Shown: positions 1 through 12,000, counted from the stretch's first letter. The stretch is 64,000 bases of DNA from Brachycybe producta (GCA_036925085.1 JAUPFP010000041.1:442001-506000), one strand, 5' to 3'. Numbers and translations are program-made. The notes: a model not told the origin generated them from the sequence alone.

Positions 1-1017
1 CAATTTGATCCATAAAAAGAGATGTTGAAGGAAAACCCTCATGTGGTATGCCATCATCAATTGTGAAGACCTTCTTGTATTGTTCATTTAATAAGGTAGC
101 TTTCCCTACTGGATCTGAAACAAGCTTCCCATTTGTGTCAACCAGAGAAGGAATAGATTCTCTACTTCGCCTAGAGTTCTTGATGTAATGCCAAAATAAT
201 TTTGGGTCCGTTTTTAACCATTCTCCAAGCGTTTCTGTTTTAAAATTATCGTGAGCTAACAAGATTTCCCGTTTCGCTGCTGTGCGTGCAATACGGAATT
301 CATTGCAATTCACTAATTTTGGGTGATTTCTAGCCCTATTCCTCCATAAGTGTTGCTTATGAAGAGCCCTTTTAACTTTGCTAGTGTACCATACTGGTGT
401 GGCACAGTCTCTAACTACCTTGGTTGGAATAAAGGAGAAAGACCCACTTAAAATTAAACTATGAAATCGTGACCAATTCAAATTCACATTTTGAGGATGA
501 AAACATTCTTTAAATTTATGAAAATTATCTATCAAATGTGACTTAAAACCATCCCAATTACATTTGTTAAAAAGAAACACTACTCTTTTAACCTCAGAAA
601 TTTTTTCCACACATGCATTAACATCACATAAGATAATCTGATGATCACTAATTCCCCCTGATACCCTAACATTGGATAATAACTCCGGACTATTAGTCAG
701 TACTACATCAAGAATTTTGTCATTTCTGGTTGGTTTAGTTACAACCTGTTCCATAGAATAAGTATTCATACTATCTAAAAATGAAACTTCTAACAGCTTG
801 TCACTGCCACTGATCACCGTATGCATTTCCCAGTTGATGTTTGGAAAATTTACATCACCTCCTAAAATAATGATTGGGCTATGGTATTTACGATGAAGAG
901 TGTCCAAAGAAGTTCTTACACTAGTGACATCTGCTATGGAGGATCCCGGTGGCCGATAGAAAGAATATAAAAACACCTTTTTACCATTCTTTAGCCTTAA
1001 ACTACAACATACTACAA
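1..1017 (-). mobile_element. Jockey/CR1-type LINE, endonuclease and linker, one open frame cut at both ends
   Basis: One minus-strand reading frame runs without a stop through the whole segment (about 338 codons) and leaves the window on the left. It shows landmarks of the APE-type endonuclease of non-LTR retrotransposons: FYRPPGSS, then GGDVNFPNINWE (the GDFN-like box), TRNDKILDVVLTN, and ISDHQII near the end of the domain. A linker follows with WHYIKNSRRS and a stretch like the run-up to reverse transcriptase (ATLLNEQYKKVF). The RT itself lies outside the window. The frame meets the gag-pro fragment abruptly near 1018, so the LINE 5' end is missing or interrupted. The endonuclease would nick target DNA to prime reverse transcription. 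Lack of stops suggests a young copy. Family assignment rests on motifs only. Confidence 0.85.
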
Positions 1018-1780
1018 TGACCGTTCTGACGACTCTGAGGACATACCAGTCAAGGTGCTCGACCGGGCTCCTGCACATGAATGGACCCCGGACGATCTGA
1101 TCGTTTGGAAGGACACGTTCGACGTCCTTAAACAATCCACACAGGAGATTGGGTGCCGCGAGAATAAAACGATAGCCATCATGGCTCCCGGAACCCAACC
1201 ACCGACGAAGGGCCACTCCTGCTGCCGAAAACTAATGACAACGGTGTATGAGCAGCTGGTAGACAGCTGTTCACCTCAAGAAGTCGGAGACTACGACGCC
1301 AGCGACAAGAACCCGTGCATCGCTGTCACGATCAACGGGAAAATTATACGGATGCTCGCGGACACAGGAGCTACAGGCAGCGTCATCACCGCTGAACTCG
1401 CACAGGAACACAAGTTCGAAATCGAGCCTGTGATAATCCCAAACAACATTCAGGGTGTGGGAGGTCAAAGGATCACCGTGGTGGGACGACTCGCCGCGAT
1501 GGTCCGGCTAGGCCCCCACGCTGTGTGAGGGCACTTATTGGTGATAACCGGCCGGCATGAAGCCATCTTAGGCCGAGATCTAGGCCGGGCTCTGCACTTA
1601 GCTGTGTCCATGACAACAAATAAAGTATACGTGGAGGACGACCTCTTCGAGTCCACACTCCGACAAAAATGCATTGAAGCACACATCGGATGGGCTCTGG
1701 AAGAGACTTGCTTAGTGGCCCCTGGCAAATCTACCAGTACCTCTGGAGGGAATCTCGAAACTCCACCCCGTAAGTGACAA
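1018..1780 (+). pseudogene. LTR retroelement gag end plus aspartic protease, broken copy
   Basis: This segment matches the better copy at about 59911-60666. It begins abruptly inside the gag C-terminus and continues in the same frame into the retropepsin domain with LADTGATGSVI. The frame has no stop at the gag-protease border, where the other copy has TAG. It is cut by TGA at 1526-1528, where the other copy has CGA, so the ILGRD part of the protease lies downstream of the stop (1538-1777). The protease would cleave the Gag polyprotein. This copy is dead as written. Higher GC than its flanks marks it as part of the retroelement. Confidence 0.85.
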
Positions 1781-3274
1781 CGATGGGGACGACCACCCAC
1801 GCTAGCAAGAAACAAAATGTGACAGAAATAGAACAATAATTCACCAGTGTTTACTCCATGACTTTGGAAATAAACACTAGCAACCATCAAATATCAACAA
1901 TAGAAGAGCGGGAGAAATTCGAGAAGTTGAGTTGAGAAACTGCGGACAGTTGTCAAGAGGTGGGGGAGAGGGTAAAAGGAACCCCCCAACAAATAAGTAA
2001 CCCCACAACGTCAACAACCCTCTACAAACACTCCCTCTACATAACTCCCAAACTTTACAAAATTCACACAACTTTAATTTTTGGAACAATTTTAAACTTT
2101 TCAAAATGGCCGCCAATATTTACATATTGGCAACCATTTCAAACATTACAATAACTTGACCAGAACCACGTGGCCTTCACAAACAACTGTCAACCACGTG
2201 GTACACCTGAGATAAACGCCGAAGGCCAGTCAAGGACGTTCAGAAGAGATAAGAAAATCAAAAGCCATAAAAGGGTCAGCAAAAGAAAAAACATCGTGCT
2301 CCCCTTTATTATGGGTGGACGTCATTGACCATGCTGTTGACAGTAGAGAGACAGAAAACTTCAAAGAGACAATTGCTCTGGGGGCCAGACCAATACACTG
2401 GGACTTCAAAGGAAAACACACAACGAAAAACTGCAGGCCATAAACGGATAGAAGAAAAAAAAAACAGTTTTGAAGATTTTGTGAGAGCGGACACCTTCAA
2501 TTAAATAATAAAATTGAAGAACCTGTCACCCTCTCAATTACAATCGAATTTCTGGGACGTCAACACCCACCCCAAGAAACAATAACAAACAGCAAGGTGC
2601 ATTTGTAACCTTGCTGACCCATCTACACTGCCTTTTCAAAAGACATTAGGGAAAAGAAGAGGAGAAAATTAATAGACAATTTCACACGTCGGTGTGAAAT
2701 AAAATAACGGCCCTTCTCCCTCGAGATTCCTTAGTCCTTTTGTTTATCCAAAAATAATAAACAGGACCTGCCTCTGATAAGAATTAGATCAACACCTCTC
2801 ACATCGAATATTGGTGGGACAACCCCCACCCCCAATAAATAAAGTCGTGAAGAAACCAATTAGAGTAAGGTGTCTTATTCTAAAAGGGGCCGGCCCTTCT
2901 AACTTTTAAAATTAAATAAAAATATATACAAGTGACCAAACCTGGTCAATTACCACTCGATTTGCTCTCTTCAAAGAAGCACTCGTTTTATTCATCTCAA
3001 TTATATTCACCTTCAATCTTCAAGTCTTCAAGTTATTCTTGTGCCAAGTCTCAAATTTTAGAATTCGGACTTCTTCAGTTTTTGTTGTTAATCAAAAACT
3101 TGAGTGCCACCTTCAAGCCTTGGAACTCAAGTGCAGTGCTCCAGACCTTCAGAACTTTTTGGACCTCTTGAAATAATAACAGAGTGATTGGGGACCGATT
3201 TCTGTTATTATTTGGAAGTGAACACCAGAAGCGGGACTTTTGAAAAAGTAAGAACTTTTAAACTCTTAAAAAAC
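1781..3274 (+). mobile_element. Non-coding middle section of the same retroelement, copy 1
   Basis: About 1.5 kb without a convincing ORF, colinear with 60667-62164. Shared features include polyadenylation-like AATAAATAAAG near 2835-2845 and a run of short AT-rich stretches. The conservation of this spacer in both copies shows that gag-pro and the downstream ORF belong to one element rather than being a chance junction. It might contain an LTR or an internal promoter; no terminal repeat pair could be proven. Confidence 0.6.
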
Positions 3275-4873
3275 ATGCCAGGTAGAGGCTCATGGAGATG
3301 AGGCAGAATGATGCCTGCCTCTTCTAGTGAAGATGAGATGGAGAGTGGAACGGTGGGGACCGCTGAACCCCTCTCTCAATCTACCTGCCAACTATGAAAG
3401 GCGGGCACCGCCAGTGCGCCCACAACCAGAAGAGTCGCCAAACTTAATAGATAGGCGCCGCACCTCCTCTGAACCAGAGAATTTTCACCGGCGTGGGGAG
3501 AAGCACCTAAAAGCAAGCTTCAAGTGACCTGAAAATGTCAGACGCGAAGGGAAACCTGCTGCCCCAGGCAGCATCGTCCCCTTTGAAGTTACGACATCAA
3601 AACACTACTGGGAGGAGCGGGAAGACCGCATCGATATCAACACAATGGCATGGGGGGTTAACCAGGCATTCCGCGATAGCCTCGCGCCTGGCCAACCCAT
3701 CCCAGGTGGAGCTGCAGCAAGAGGGAAGCATGAGGGAGGCGGATCTGTGCCGTCCCCTCTCGAAGATCTCCAGTTGGAGCTACAAAGGGAGGCTGTTTTC
3801 CACCAGGAAGCAAAAGACAAGAAGGAAGGGGAGGCCAACCTGGCATACCTTGCGTCCGCCTCGTCAAGCGGGGTCTGCCTTGCACGGCGCAACTCCCGAA
3901 GGAGGAGCTTCTGCAAATCGAGGCCCGACTCCGAGAGGCCACACAAGCTCCGTCATCGGCCACGCCATCGCCGCCACCCTTGAACTCTCCAGCGACCCTG
4001 TTGACTAGCCTCTATGTCTCCTTCCCCATCTGTAATGCCACCGGAGCCATTCCGACACCACTCACCGGTGCCATCTATCTCTCCGCCACCTCCTCCTCAT
4101 ACACCATTACCGTCACCACCAACTTCCCGATGTGCCACGCCTCCACGCAAGGAGATCGTCGCACTGACCCCGACAATAGCATCAGTAGTGGTAGTTCCCC
4201 GACCTGTTGGTGTTCAGGTTTTCACTGGGGCTCGCCCCAAAGAATCTCAACAGGCCTACAGGGACCACCACTCAACTCGAGACTCTTCCACGGCCGCAGC
4301 CACGTCGCTCTTCGCCTCGTGGTTCCCAACCTTTACCCCGACGCCGACCCGACGGAAGAAGCCAGCAGGAACAACGTGGTTCCTCTGGATGCGGCCCTCC
4401 GCCGCGCGATAACTTCGCCCCAAGGGCCAGGCAGGATCTACAGGACCTATGCATCCAACTGGACCGCGACCGTTGCTACGAGACTCGGGACCCATCTAAT
4501 CGGGTCCCGCGCCGCTCTCCTCCTCCGCCGCCTCCGGGTCACCCTTCTGGAAGACCTACACCCACACCTTTGATGCCGCCACCTTCCGCCGAGCGTCCCA
4601 CCTTCTTGAAAAAGCAGAAGGCCATCACAGACCTTCTGCAAGGTGTCATGCAAGAGGGAGGTGACCCCATGGAGGCACTGGGCCGTCCACCAAGAAGTGC
4701 CAAGCCACTAGAGGCGCTGAGTAGAAAATCAGCGTCGAAGCAACTACGTCAGCAGGCCCGCGATATGGCCCGGTCCGCCCTGCACCATGCCAGGCCTATC
4801 GCAGGTGCATCGGTTCCCCTGGAACCTGCGGCTCCAACACCAGCCCGACCAGCCGCACCGCCCACTGTACCCC
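3275..4873 (+). pseudogene. Broken copy of the retroelement's second ORF
   Basis: Homologous to the open frame at 62165-64000. It starts at the equivalent ATG (3275) but meets TGA after eight codons (MPGRGSWR then stop, where the other copy has GGA) and changes frame several times. The Pro/Ser/Arg-rich middle and the segment with RQQARDMARSALHHARP can still be followed in pieces. Similarity to the right-hand copy stops near 4873, where the sequence turns AT-rich, so the 3' end is truncated. Function of the ORF is unknown. Confidence 0.75.
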
Positions 4874-5757
4874 CTGCCAGGGTCAATCACTCCACTTGTT
4901 CCATTTCTCAAAGAACAATCAACATTTCACTCTTCGTTTTCCGAATTCTTCATCAAATTCTTCAAGCCTGTTCAAGGTCTTCAAATTTTTTAACTCTTCA
5001 AGTTTAAGTTTTGTTTCGTGTGTCTTCACCTTGTGTCACCAACAGGTCGTCAAACATTACAAGTGAAGTTGTGTGTGTGCACCGAAACAAAAACAGGTAA
5101 ACACAGACACACATAAACACAGACGGGGCTTAATATATATATAATAACATATAATACATTATACATGTATATATATCACGTCATTTGCACCACAAGAAAA
5201 TTACTGATAACATCTTTTGTTTTTGCATTGATTTTTCTACATGTAGGACACAGGCCTATACTTTGCTGTCCTAGAACCATCGACCAGCTTTAGGGTCTCT
5301 ACACCCTACCAGCTCATAACACAGTCCGGTCATAGTCCGATCAAATTTTTCTATAGGAAACCTTCATCTAAGTGTATTCGCCAGTGTGAACGCCGATTTT
5401 CTAATTAGATAAGATTTCAATTAATAATCTCTAACCTGTTAAGTCTATTTGACCATGGGCGACCTGACCCCGCCTTGATGGTGAATGATACGTGTCTACG
5501 TCACCCCGCATCCTTATTCCCTAGCAACGGCTTGGGCGTGGTAAAATTCCATGAATTTATTTAGTTACCGGGCCAACCTGTTAACCAAAGGACCTTGGAA
5601 GCAACAGCTGTACCCCCCCCCCCCCCAAGTGTTTCCATAAATAGCCACACAATAGACGATCAATTAAATAAAACCATATATTAAACTGTACAGGGGAAAC
5701 AGAGGTTATACTGTATTTCTATGATTTATGATTCAATATAAATATAAATTTTAACGA
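4874..5757. other. No gene recognised; flank between retroelement and TPS1
   Basis: AT-rich sequence with short AT dinucleotide runs (5130-5175) and a C homopolymer (5613-5626). I looked here for exon 5 of TPS1 on the minus strand and did not find it, so the retroelement or another rearrangement probably separates TPS1 exons 1-4 from the rest. Confidence 0.5.
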
Positions 5758-5759
5758 AC

Positions 5760-8700
5760 ATTTCTATACCAACAAGGACCCCCACATCTGGTTTCGCCAT
5801 TGTCTACAAGGTCATCTATCATAATAACAGCTGCACGAACCTAATGCAAAATATATAAAAACAATAGAACAAAAATTGTAATCATCTCATCCATTCGTTT
5901 TAAGTTGTGACTTACAAATTCGTAGGCCCATCCTACTACTTGTGAAAGAAACACCTCTTCATCCGACATGCTATTCGGATTCTTGTGCAGTAACTTGTAC
6001 GTGTTGGGGGCCATCAAACCATACATCATTATTTCATTCGGAACAGTGCCCTCCAGTACCTTAAAGCCAAAACGAACGCAACATGAATACCAGTATAAAA
6101 AACATTAATTCTGAGTAAATAAATTTACCTTTTCAAAACGTTGATAAAAACCTTTTAAATCTTCATTACTTGAAGTTAAGGCACTGACAATGCGTGGGAA
6201 GCTTTTCAAAAAACGCTCATTATCAGCTTTTGCAGAGTTCACACTATATCCGGGGATTTTTGCCCTAAAGCCGGAATAGAACAATTACATTTCATTTCCG
6301 CCTCTGCCTCGCATACAATCATAATGTCACGATATAGAATTATTCCGATGAAGGAAGCCATGGTGCAAATAGGTCCAATAGGACAATTCTTTCAATTCTA
6401 GGAGAATTTTTTACAATGTCACCTTCGAAAGAAGCGAAGGTAGCAAATAAAATATATACATATGAGACGTTAAATAGCGAAAAGCATTGCAATTGTAGCC
6501 AATTACAGAAGCGGAACGTAGCGCAAAAAAAGAATTTACAAAAACACTGCTAATTTATCTATTTCTGCATTAATTATTAAAATAAACTATTTCAATTTAA
6601 ATCGTTTCCTTACCATTTGTAAATTATTTTTGTGCGAGTGCTCCATGCCACTCCAATTGCATATGCTTTATACTGTAAGCTACTATTTAACGACCCATTT
6701 GTTTACACATGCAGTTAGAAATAGGAGAGAACTTCAGTTGGCTCCGCTTTTTTATGACGACCGGCAACTTCTAATTGGTTTGTTGTGTGGTTCGACGTTG
6801 ACAAGGGCGGAGCATGTGACGTCAGACTACATAACCAACCAATTAGAAGTTGCCAGTCGTCATAACAATTAGGGCGTAGCCAAATGAAGTTCTCCCCGAT
6901 TTCTAACTGCGTGTCTCAGCAGGGAGACCCCACAGCCCCTGTGTATGTTATGTGAAATTGTTGTAGATGACTGAACTTTGAACTCAATTTACTCAGAACA
7001 TTAATTTGGTCACTCATTCTCATTGGCTTCTAGGCCCACTCAAATGAATTTGTTAGCTAGTACCTAAAATCAGGACAGCCGAGAGTGGGCCAGGGGCAGT
7101 GGGAAAACAATAATTCCGGGCCCGATGACAGAAAAAACTGCTTTAGACACATTCTAACTTCTAGATAGTCTAACTGATACTGTAGATATCAAAAAGAAGT
7201 TGAAGCTAGGAGCTTCATAAGAAAATGAATAGAAAGAAATGGATTTTTAAAATATAAATTAAGAGGCTAGATACATCGTTTAGTTCGAAATTTCTCCGAA
7301 TGTAGGCGCTGCGATCGTTGTTGATTGAAAAACGGTTTTTTAACGTTTTTTCTCCCGGTTCGAAGTCACATAATAATTAATAGAAAAATAATTTCGCGTG
7401 CTAACCTTATAAAAAGAAAACATTGTGAAGCCAGTAGATTAATGCACGTAATAATTATTTTGTTATTGTTCTGAGTTGTTTTTAACGGGAGTTCTTCAAA
7501 TGTTTGGGTGACGGTTTTTTGCTCCTATGGAACTTAACATGGAGTTAAAAAACGTAAGATTTTAAATGTTATTTAAAAATAGAAAGCCCTTTTAAAATTT
7601 AGAAAAAGGAACAATCCTGAAGGCAATAAACACGTGTAAGTACGTGCTAATTTTTCTGATTGCTCTAAATCATTTTTAATGAGAGTTCTCTTAACTTTTG
7701 TTGGACGGTGTTTTAGTCCTATGGGACTTAACATGGAGTTTAAAAACGTACGATTTTAAACGTTATTAAAAAATAGAAGGACCTTTTCAAAATTTATAAA
7801 AAGGAAACATCGTGAAGCCAATACATGAATGTATGTGCTAATTATTTTGTTATTGTTCTAAATCAGTTTTAACGAGAGTTTTTCAAATGTTTGTGGGACG
7901 GTTTTTGATCCTATGGGATTTAACATGTGGTTGAAAAAACGAACGACTTTGAACCTTGTTTAATAATAGAAGGACCTTTTCAAAAATTATATAAATCGAG
8001 CACGTGAAGAACAATACTTTTTATTGCATTTTGCGCTTTATTGTATTTGAATTGAGCGATTGTGAGGCGATTTCTTGCAGTTTTAGTAACACCATATAAG
8101 AACACTCATTTGTCTCGTTGTCGTCTGCTCAAAACAACAAGATGGACGTGGATCTAGGCTCTTAAGATGATTTAAAATAGAAATTAAGATCATCTAAGAC
8201 TTTTATGAGGTGTATTTTACCTGTTAATATTAGTGATAAAAGTAAATACGTAAACAGAGTGTTTAGTCAAATCGGGTTTGGGGTCCGGATCAATACACGC
8301 TGTTAGTACTAGTATTACTACCGTTCTACATATTACAATAACCGACTAACAAATTAAAGAAATTATGTAACAAAATCGCAAATAATACAACACTTACAAC
8401 AATACTATTACTACAATACTCCCTCACTCCCTCCCTCCCTTTGTGCACGAATGTTCTCAGAAACTACACACTCTAAGATTGTGAAAATTAACCAGTATAC
8501 ACATCTTTAGATGGGCTTCTTCGTAAGCTACATTAGAATTTTCAATTTTGTTCCGTTTGCCTGATTTTTGTGAAAAATCATCAAATTTCACCAAAACCCT
8601 TGAACACATAAAGTTGGCAGCCAGGAAAGCGTGCATGATTGCATCATACTTTTGTTCAAATGAATAAATTAACGCACGTGGGTTACAGTGAGGTCACCTT

Positions 8701-11151
8701 TGATCTCACAATTTACATTGGTAGCAAAATTGGTTATGTCTCTGGCAGAGAAGTGAGAGGTGCTTGGTTCAAGTCCTGGCTGGGGTTTTTATACATTCAT
8801 TTTTTCAACGCAAGGCAGGTTTATACTAGGATCAAGAAAAGTATTTACTCAAAATGTATATCTGGAAATGTTCTCAATTTGAGATGTTATACAGTGCATT
8901 TCATATATATAGACACACCCCAGAAATTGTTTATAACTCGGGCAGGGCCGGAGTAAGATGAAATTGGGCCTGATGCAGCAGTGCAAGAATCCCCAAGATA
9001 TTGCAAAAAACGCAGTTAAATTACTAAGTAAACTGTTTAACATCGTCCTCTGTTTTCATCTGGGCCTATTTCAGGAATCGGCCTAATGCTGCAGCATCAA
9101 TAGCACCCACCTTAATCCGGCACTGAACTCGGGCTATACTCAATAGATTTTCCTGAAATTTTCAACATAAAGAGAGCATCATATATATTATAAACGTTCT
9201 GCTGGGCAGAAATTTTTTTCTTAAAAAGGTAAACATTTATAAAATTAAAAACTGGAAAATGACCGTTTCATAATTGTAAACAAACTAATGTACTTTTCAC
9301 TTTTATTAATTATTGTCACAAAATCACATACTGAACACAACAGTAACATTAAAATTAATAAAGTATATGATTGTCCTAATGTTTTATAACTTAAAACATT
9401 GATTTCTACATACTTTACACAATATTTATAAACAAATTAACAAAAATTCTGTCCAGAAGCAGCTAAAATGGCACTTTTCAGCTCTATTGATGTCGTATAA
9501 TCATGGCAATCTGCAATGACGTCCTAAAAGTTTTCTGTAGGATTTAAGTCCAGGGGACACTCTCATAACGTTGTCTGATAATAAACATTTGTTTTTGGTT
9601 GAAATGAAGGAAAAGCTAATTAATACAAGGGACACTAAACACTTCTCATATTGTTAGGCTCCCACCACCAAACTTTCTGAGAGAGAAAAATTCAATCTTG
9701 ATGATCTTGAAGTTTTTTTTCTTTTCTTTTCTTCATATTGGAAGGATGCGAGGAAAAAACCACAATACTTTTCTAATCAAAATTATGGCAGTGGGTGAGC
9801 CTAATGACATGGGAAACATGTAGTGTCTTTGAAATGAGTAGCATAGTTTTTGAAATGCATAGCTTATGAAGTTATGATTCATTTCAATCAAAATAAATAT
9901 CATCGTTTATCAGAAAATGTTGGGAGGATATGCACTGCCTTACGAAAACATCGATTCCCTAGCATTAGCTTAATATTCCAGCAAGAGAATGCACCAGTTC
10001 ACTCCAGTAACATAACGAAGAAATGTTACAAAACCAAACTATCACCACTTTCCAACGGCCGAAATGTTCCCTCAACTTAAATCCTATAGAGAACATTTGG
10101 TACATCACCGTACGTGATGATTAAGCAGATTGCCATGATAATAAATTAATAATACATTAGTAGAGCTGAAAAGTGCCACTTTAGCTACTTCGGGCAGAAT
10201 TTCTGTAAATTTCCAGTATGTAGAAAAAAATGTTTTCAGGACAGTTATATACTTTATTAATTTTAATGTTACTGTTGTGTTCAGTATTTTATTTTGTCAC
10301 TGTAATAAAAGTGAAAAGTTTATTAGTGCATCTATAATTGTGAAAAGGTCATTTTCCAGTTTTTAATTCTTTTTAATTTTTACCTTTTAAAAAATTTGTT
10401 TTCTGCCCAGCAGAAAATTTATAATATAAGATGCTCTCGCTTTATGCTGAAAATTTCAGGCTAATCAATCAAGTGTGTGAAACGCTATCACACCCGTCGA
10501 AGACGGGCTTTCTTTCTAGTAATTTATAACTCACATTATATGTAAACTAATGAGTACAACTGTAGACAACTGTAGACAACTGTAATAACGAGTACAACTA
10601 TGAACTTGCAGGGCAGTATAGCTACAATACATATATACTGTTACTTTCAAAATTACATAATGACAAGGGGCGACTGATTAAGCGCCAATTTGAACAAACG
10701 CCAAACTGAATAAGCGCCAAATTGAACAAACGCCAAACTGAATAAAAGCCAAAAATTTGGCGGTTATTCAGTTTGGCGCTTGTTCAATTTGGCGTTTATT
10801 CCATTTGGCGCTTATTCAGTTTGGCGTTTGTTCCATTTGGCGCTTATTCAGTTTGGCGTTTGTTCCATTTGGCGGTTATTCAGTTTGGCGTTTGTTCCAT
10901 TTGGCGTTTATTCAGTTTGGCGCTTGTTCAATTTGGCGCTTGTTCAATTTGGCGCTTATTCAATTTGGCGCTTGTTCAATTTGGCGCTTGATCAGCGCCA
11001 CCAATGACAAAGTAGTGTGAAAGATAAAAAAAAGATCGTACCAATTTGTTAAAGAGTTCTTTGTCGAATAGCGCCGTACTGGTAACTTCAATGAATCACT
11101 AATGAAGTGAACACCGATGGTACGACTTACAACTCGAGCTACGTTCATCAT
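5760..11151 (-). CDS. FPPS-like (IDS-type) terpene synthase candidate TPS1, exons 1-4, 3' part not found
   Basis: Exons (minus strand): 11151-11042, 6264-6129, 6059-5916, 5840-5760, all bounded by AG acceptors and GT donors, phases 2,0,0,0. The start is the first of two adjacent ATGs at 11151. Exon 1 encodes a basic, Ser/Arg-rich N-terminus ending in RRYST, like a mitochondrial presequence. Exon 2 carries FLKSFPRIVSALT. Exon 3 aligns with the FPPS stretch containing the Lys/Arg isopentenyl-diphosphate site but reads NEIMMYG. Exon 4 carries the first Asp-rich motif, IDDLVDN, then ETRCGGPCW. Relative to FPPS the Phe-Phe pair before the motif is Ala-Val. This is the most diverged copy. Exons 5-9 with the second Asp motif are absent down to the retroelement, so it is partial or a 5' remnant. 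Intron 1 (4.8 kb) is filled with transposons. Confidence 0.75.
6707..6914. mobile_element. Foldback MITE in TPS1 intron 1
   Basis: A nearly complete palindrome about 208 bp long. The left arm begins ACATGCAGTTAGAAAT and the right arm ends with its complement ATTTCTAACTGCGTGT; inner arm parts pair as GGCAACTTCTAATTGGTT with AACCAATTAGAAGTTGCC. The centre holds TGACGTCA-like sequence. No coding capacity. Confidence 0.75.
7257..8166. mobile_element. MITE with CTTAAGAGCC-type termini and three internal tandem units
   Basis: The right end GGATCTAGGCTCTTAAG and left end TTAAGAGGCTAGAT form short terminal inverted repeats. Between them about three degenerate units of roughly 185-200 bp repeat a phrase including GGGACTTAACATGGAGTT. 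A shorter relative with fewer units lies at 40373-40838 in TPS3 intron 1. The size difference is explained by tandem-unit number. No ORF. Confidence 0.65.
8735..8790 (+). repeat. Possible tRNA-derived (SINE-like) segment
   Basis: GGTTCAAGTCC at about 8765 matches a pol III B box and a weak A-box-like stretch lies about 50 bases upstream. The cloverleaf is not convincing, so this is only a hint of a tRNA-derived SINE inside the Helitron. Confidence 0.25.
9139..10464 (+). mobile_element. Degenerate Tc1/mariner-like element with long inverted repeats
   Basis: The ends form inverted repeats of about 330 bp: left TCCTGAAATTTTCAACATAA pairs with the complement of TTATGCTGAAAATTTCAGGC on the right, and similarity continues inward past AAAAGTGCCA. 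Between them, around 9940-10110, are transposase remnants on the plus strand: IFQQENAPVHSS (the second catalytic block, with Glu where Asp is usual) and, in another frame, LNLNPIENIW. Frameshifts make it inactive. A sister copy lies at about 48120-49570. Confidence 0.8.
10672..11000. repeat. 16-bp minisatellite in two opposed orientations
   Basis: Units such as CAATTTGGCGCTTGTT repeat in tandem from about 10757 to 11000. A shorter block of the same unit in reverse complement lies at 10675-10750, so the two can fold into a hairpin. It sits about 40 bases from the exon 1 donor of TPS1. Open frames here are by-products of the repeat. Confidence 0.9.
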
Positions 11152-12000
11152 TTTCTTGACCAATTGAAAAATGAAACTTTTATAAAACTTGAACAGGATT
11201 TATTTGAGAAATCGCGTCAAGAAATATCATCATATATATAACACATTTCTAGTCTAGTTATTTTTATTTATATAGGTAATACGCATATATAAATAGGCTA
11301 TTTAGTATTTATATTGATAGTCATTTATATTTATAGATATTGCAACACCCAGTGAATCATGGTCCTCAAGAAATGCTAGCCTAGGGGGTACGTGACATCT
11401 CTGTCGGAGGGACAGAGATAGAAGGAGGTTCTATAAGTGGCGGATTGATACCGCTAGGACCCTGGTCGCTTGGACCTGGTTACACCTCGTAGGTGTTCAC
11501 AGGTCCGAGGCATAAAAAGACCACGCTCCTCTTTGTTCTTCGTCCATTCTTTCGCTCAGCTTTTTGTACTACGTCGATTACTATATCCGTATCACATCAT
11601 GGGCCCATGGTAAAGTGTTTACAATACGAAACTGCGTTGTCTTTATGTTTGGTAACTTTTCCTTCTCTGGACAGGCCAGAGACACCATAGGACAAGAAAG
11701 CATACAGATCCCTTATGGAGCAGCAGATCTTCCAACCAAAGAAGATGAACTACACTACTAATGAAAGTTCGTCCTTGCAGGATCAAATATTATTTATTTG
11801 AGACAAAAGATATATATTAAATAAAATAAAACATTATTGTCCAGAAACACATGCAAACCAACACTAAACAATGAGAAATGTGAAATGAAAGCTGTAAAAT
11901 AAACAATTCAATAAAACTGTCTTAATTTAACTTCCAAAATGGTATTAATTGATGTACAAACTCAGAAATAGAACGAATAGAAACTTTAATGACGATTCGA
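11152..12000 (-). promoter_or_regulatory. Putative TPS1 upstream region, conserved with TPS3
   Basis: Sequence upstream of the TPS1 ATG can be aligned in pieces with that upstream of TPS3 (42776-43180): next to the ATG, around the AATACGCA phrase, and the stretch ending AATAGAACGAATAGAAA. The LTR-like unit at 11345-11765 interrupts it in TPS1 only. No secure TATA box was found. Confidence 0.4.
11345..11765 (+). mobile_element. Solo LTR-like unit (family P), copy a
   Basis: Contains an approximately 35-bp palindrome at 11472-11506 (GGACCTGG ... CAGGTCC) followed directly by CATAAAAAG as TATA-like box, then a 3' part ending AGACACCATAGGACAAG that aligns with the unit at 55359-55800. The unit is absent from the homologous region upstream of TPS3, showing insertion. 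No internal retroelement genes follow. Confidence 0.6.

Larger units (their letters stand above)
8324..10519 (+). mobile_element. Non-autonomous Helitron, copy 1
   Basis: The 3' end shows the Helitron signature: short hairpin CCGTCGAAGACGG, a T/C-rich spacer, then CTAG immediately before a T at 10520. The body is homologous to 47736-49684, whose insertion site can be read exactly. The 5' end is less sure; TCTACATATTA at about 8324 is the best candidate. No Rep/helicase ORF is present, so it is non-autonomous. A Tc1-like element sits inside. Confidence 0.65.

Noticed and set aside
3535-5007. Several overlapping ORFs of 100-266 codons in all frames
   Set aside because: GC-rich Pro/Arg coding of the broken second retroelement ORF leaves few stops in any frame; only the frame homologous to 62165-64000 matters and it is broken.
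5201-5420. Exon 5 of TPS1
   Set aside because: A minus-strand stretch after an AG looked promising, but it lacks the HAIEDG/YYLS pattern and has no matching donor.
10757-11020. Three plus-strand ORFs with repeated IWRLF/QFGA peptides
   Set aside because: Produced by the 16-bp minisatellite; the same peptide recurs in each frame.
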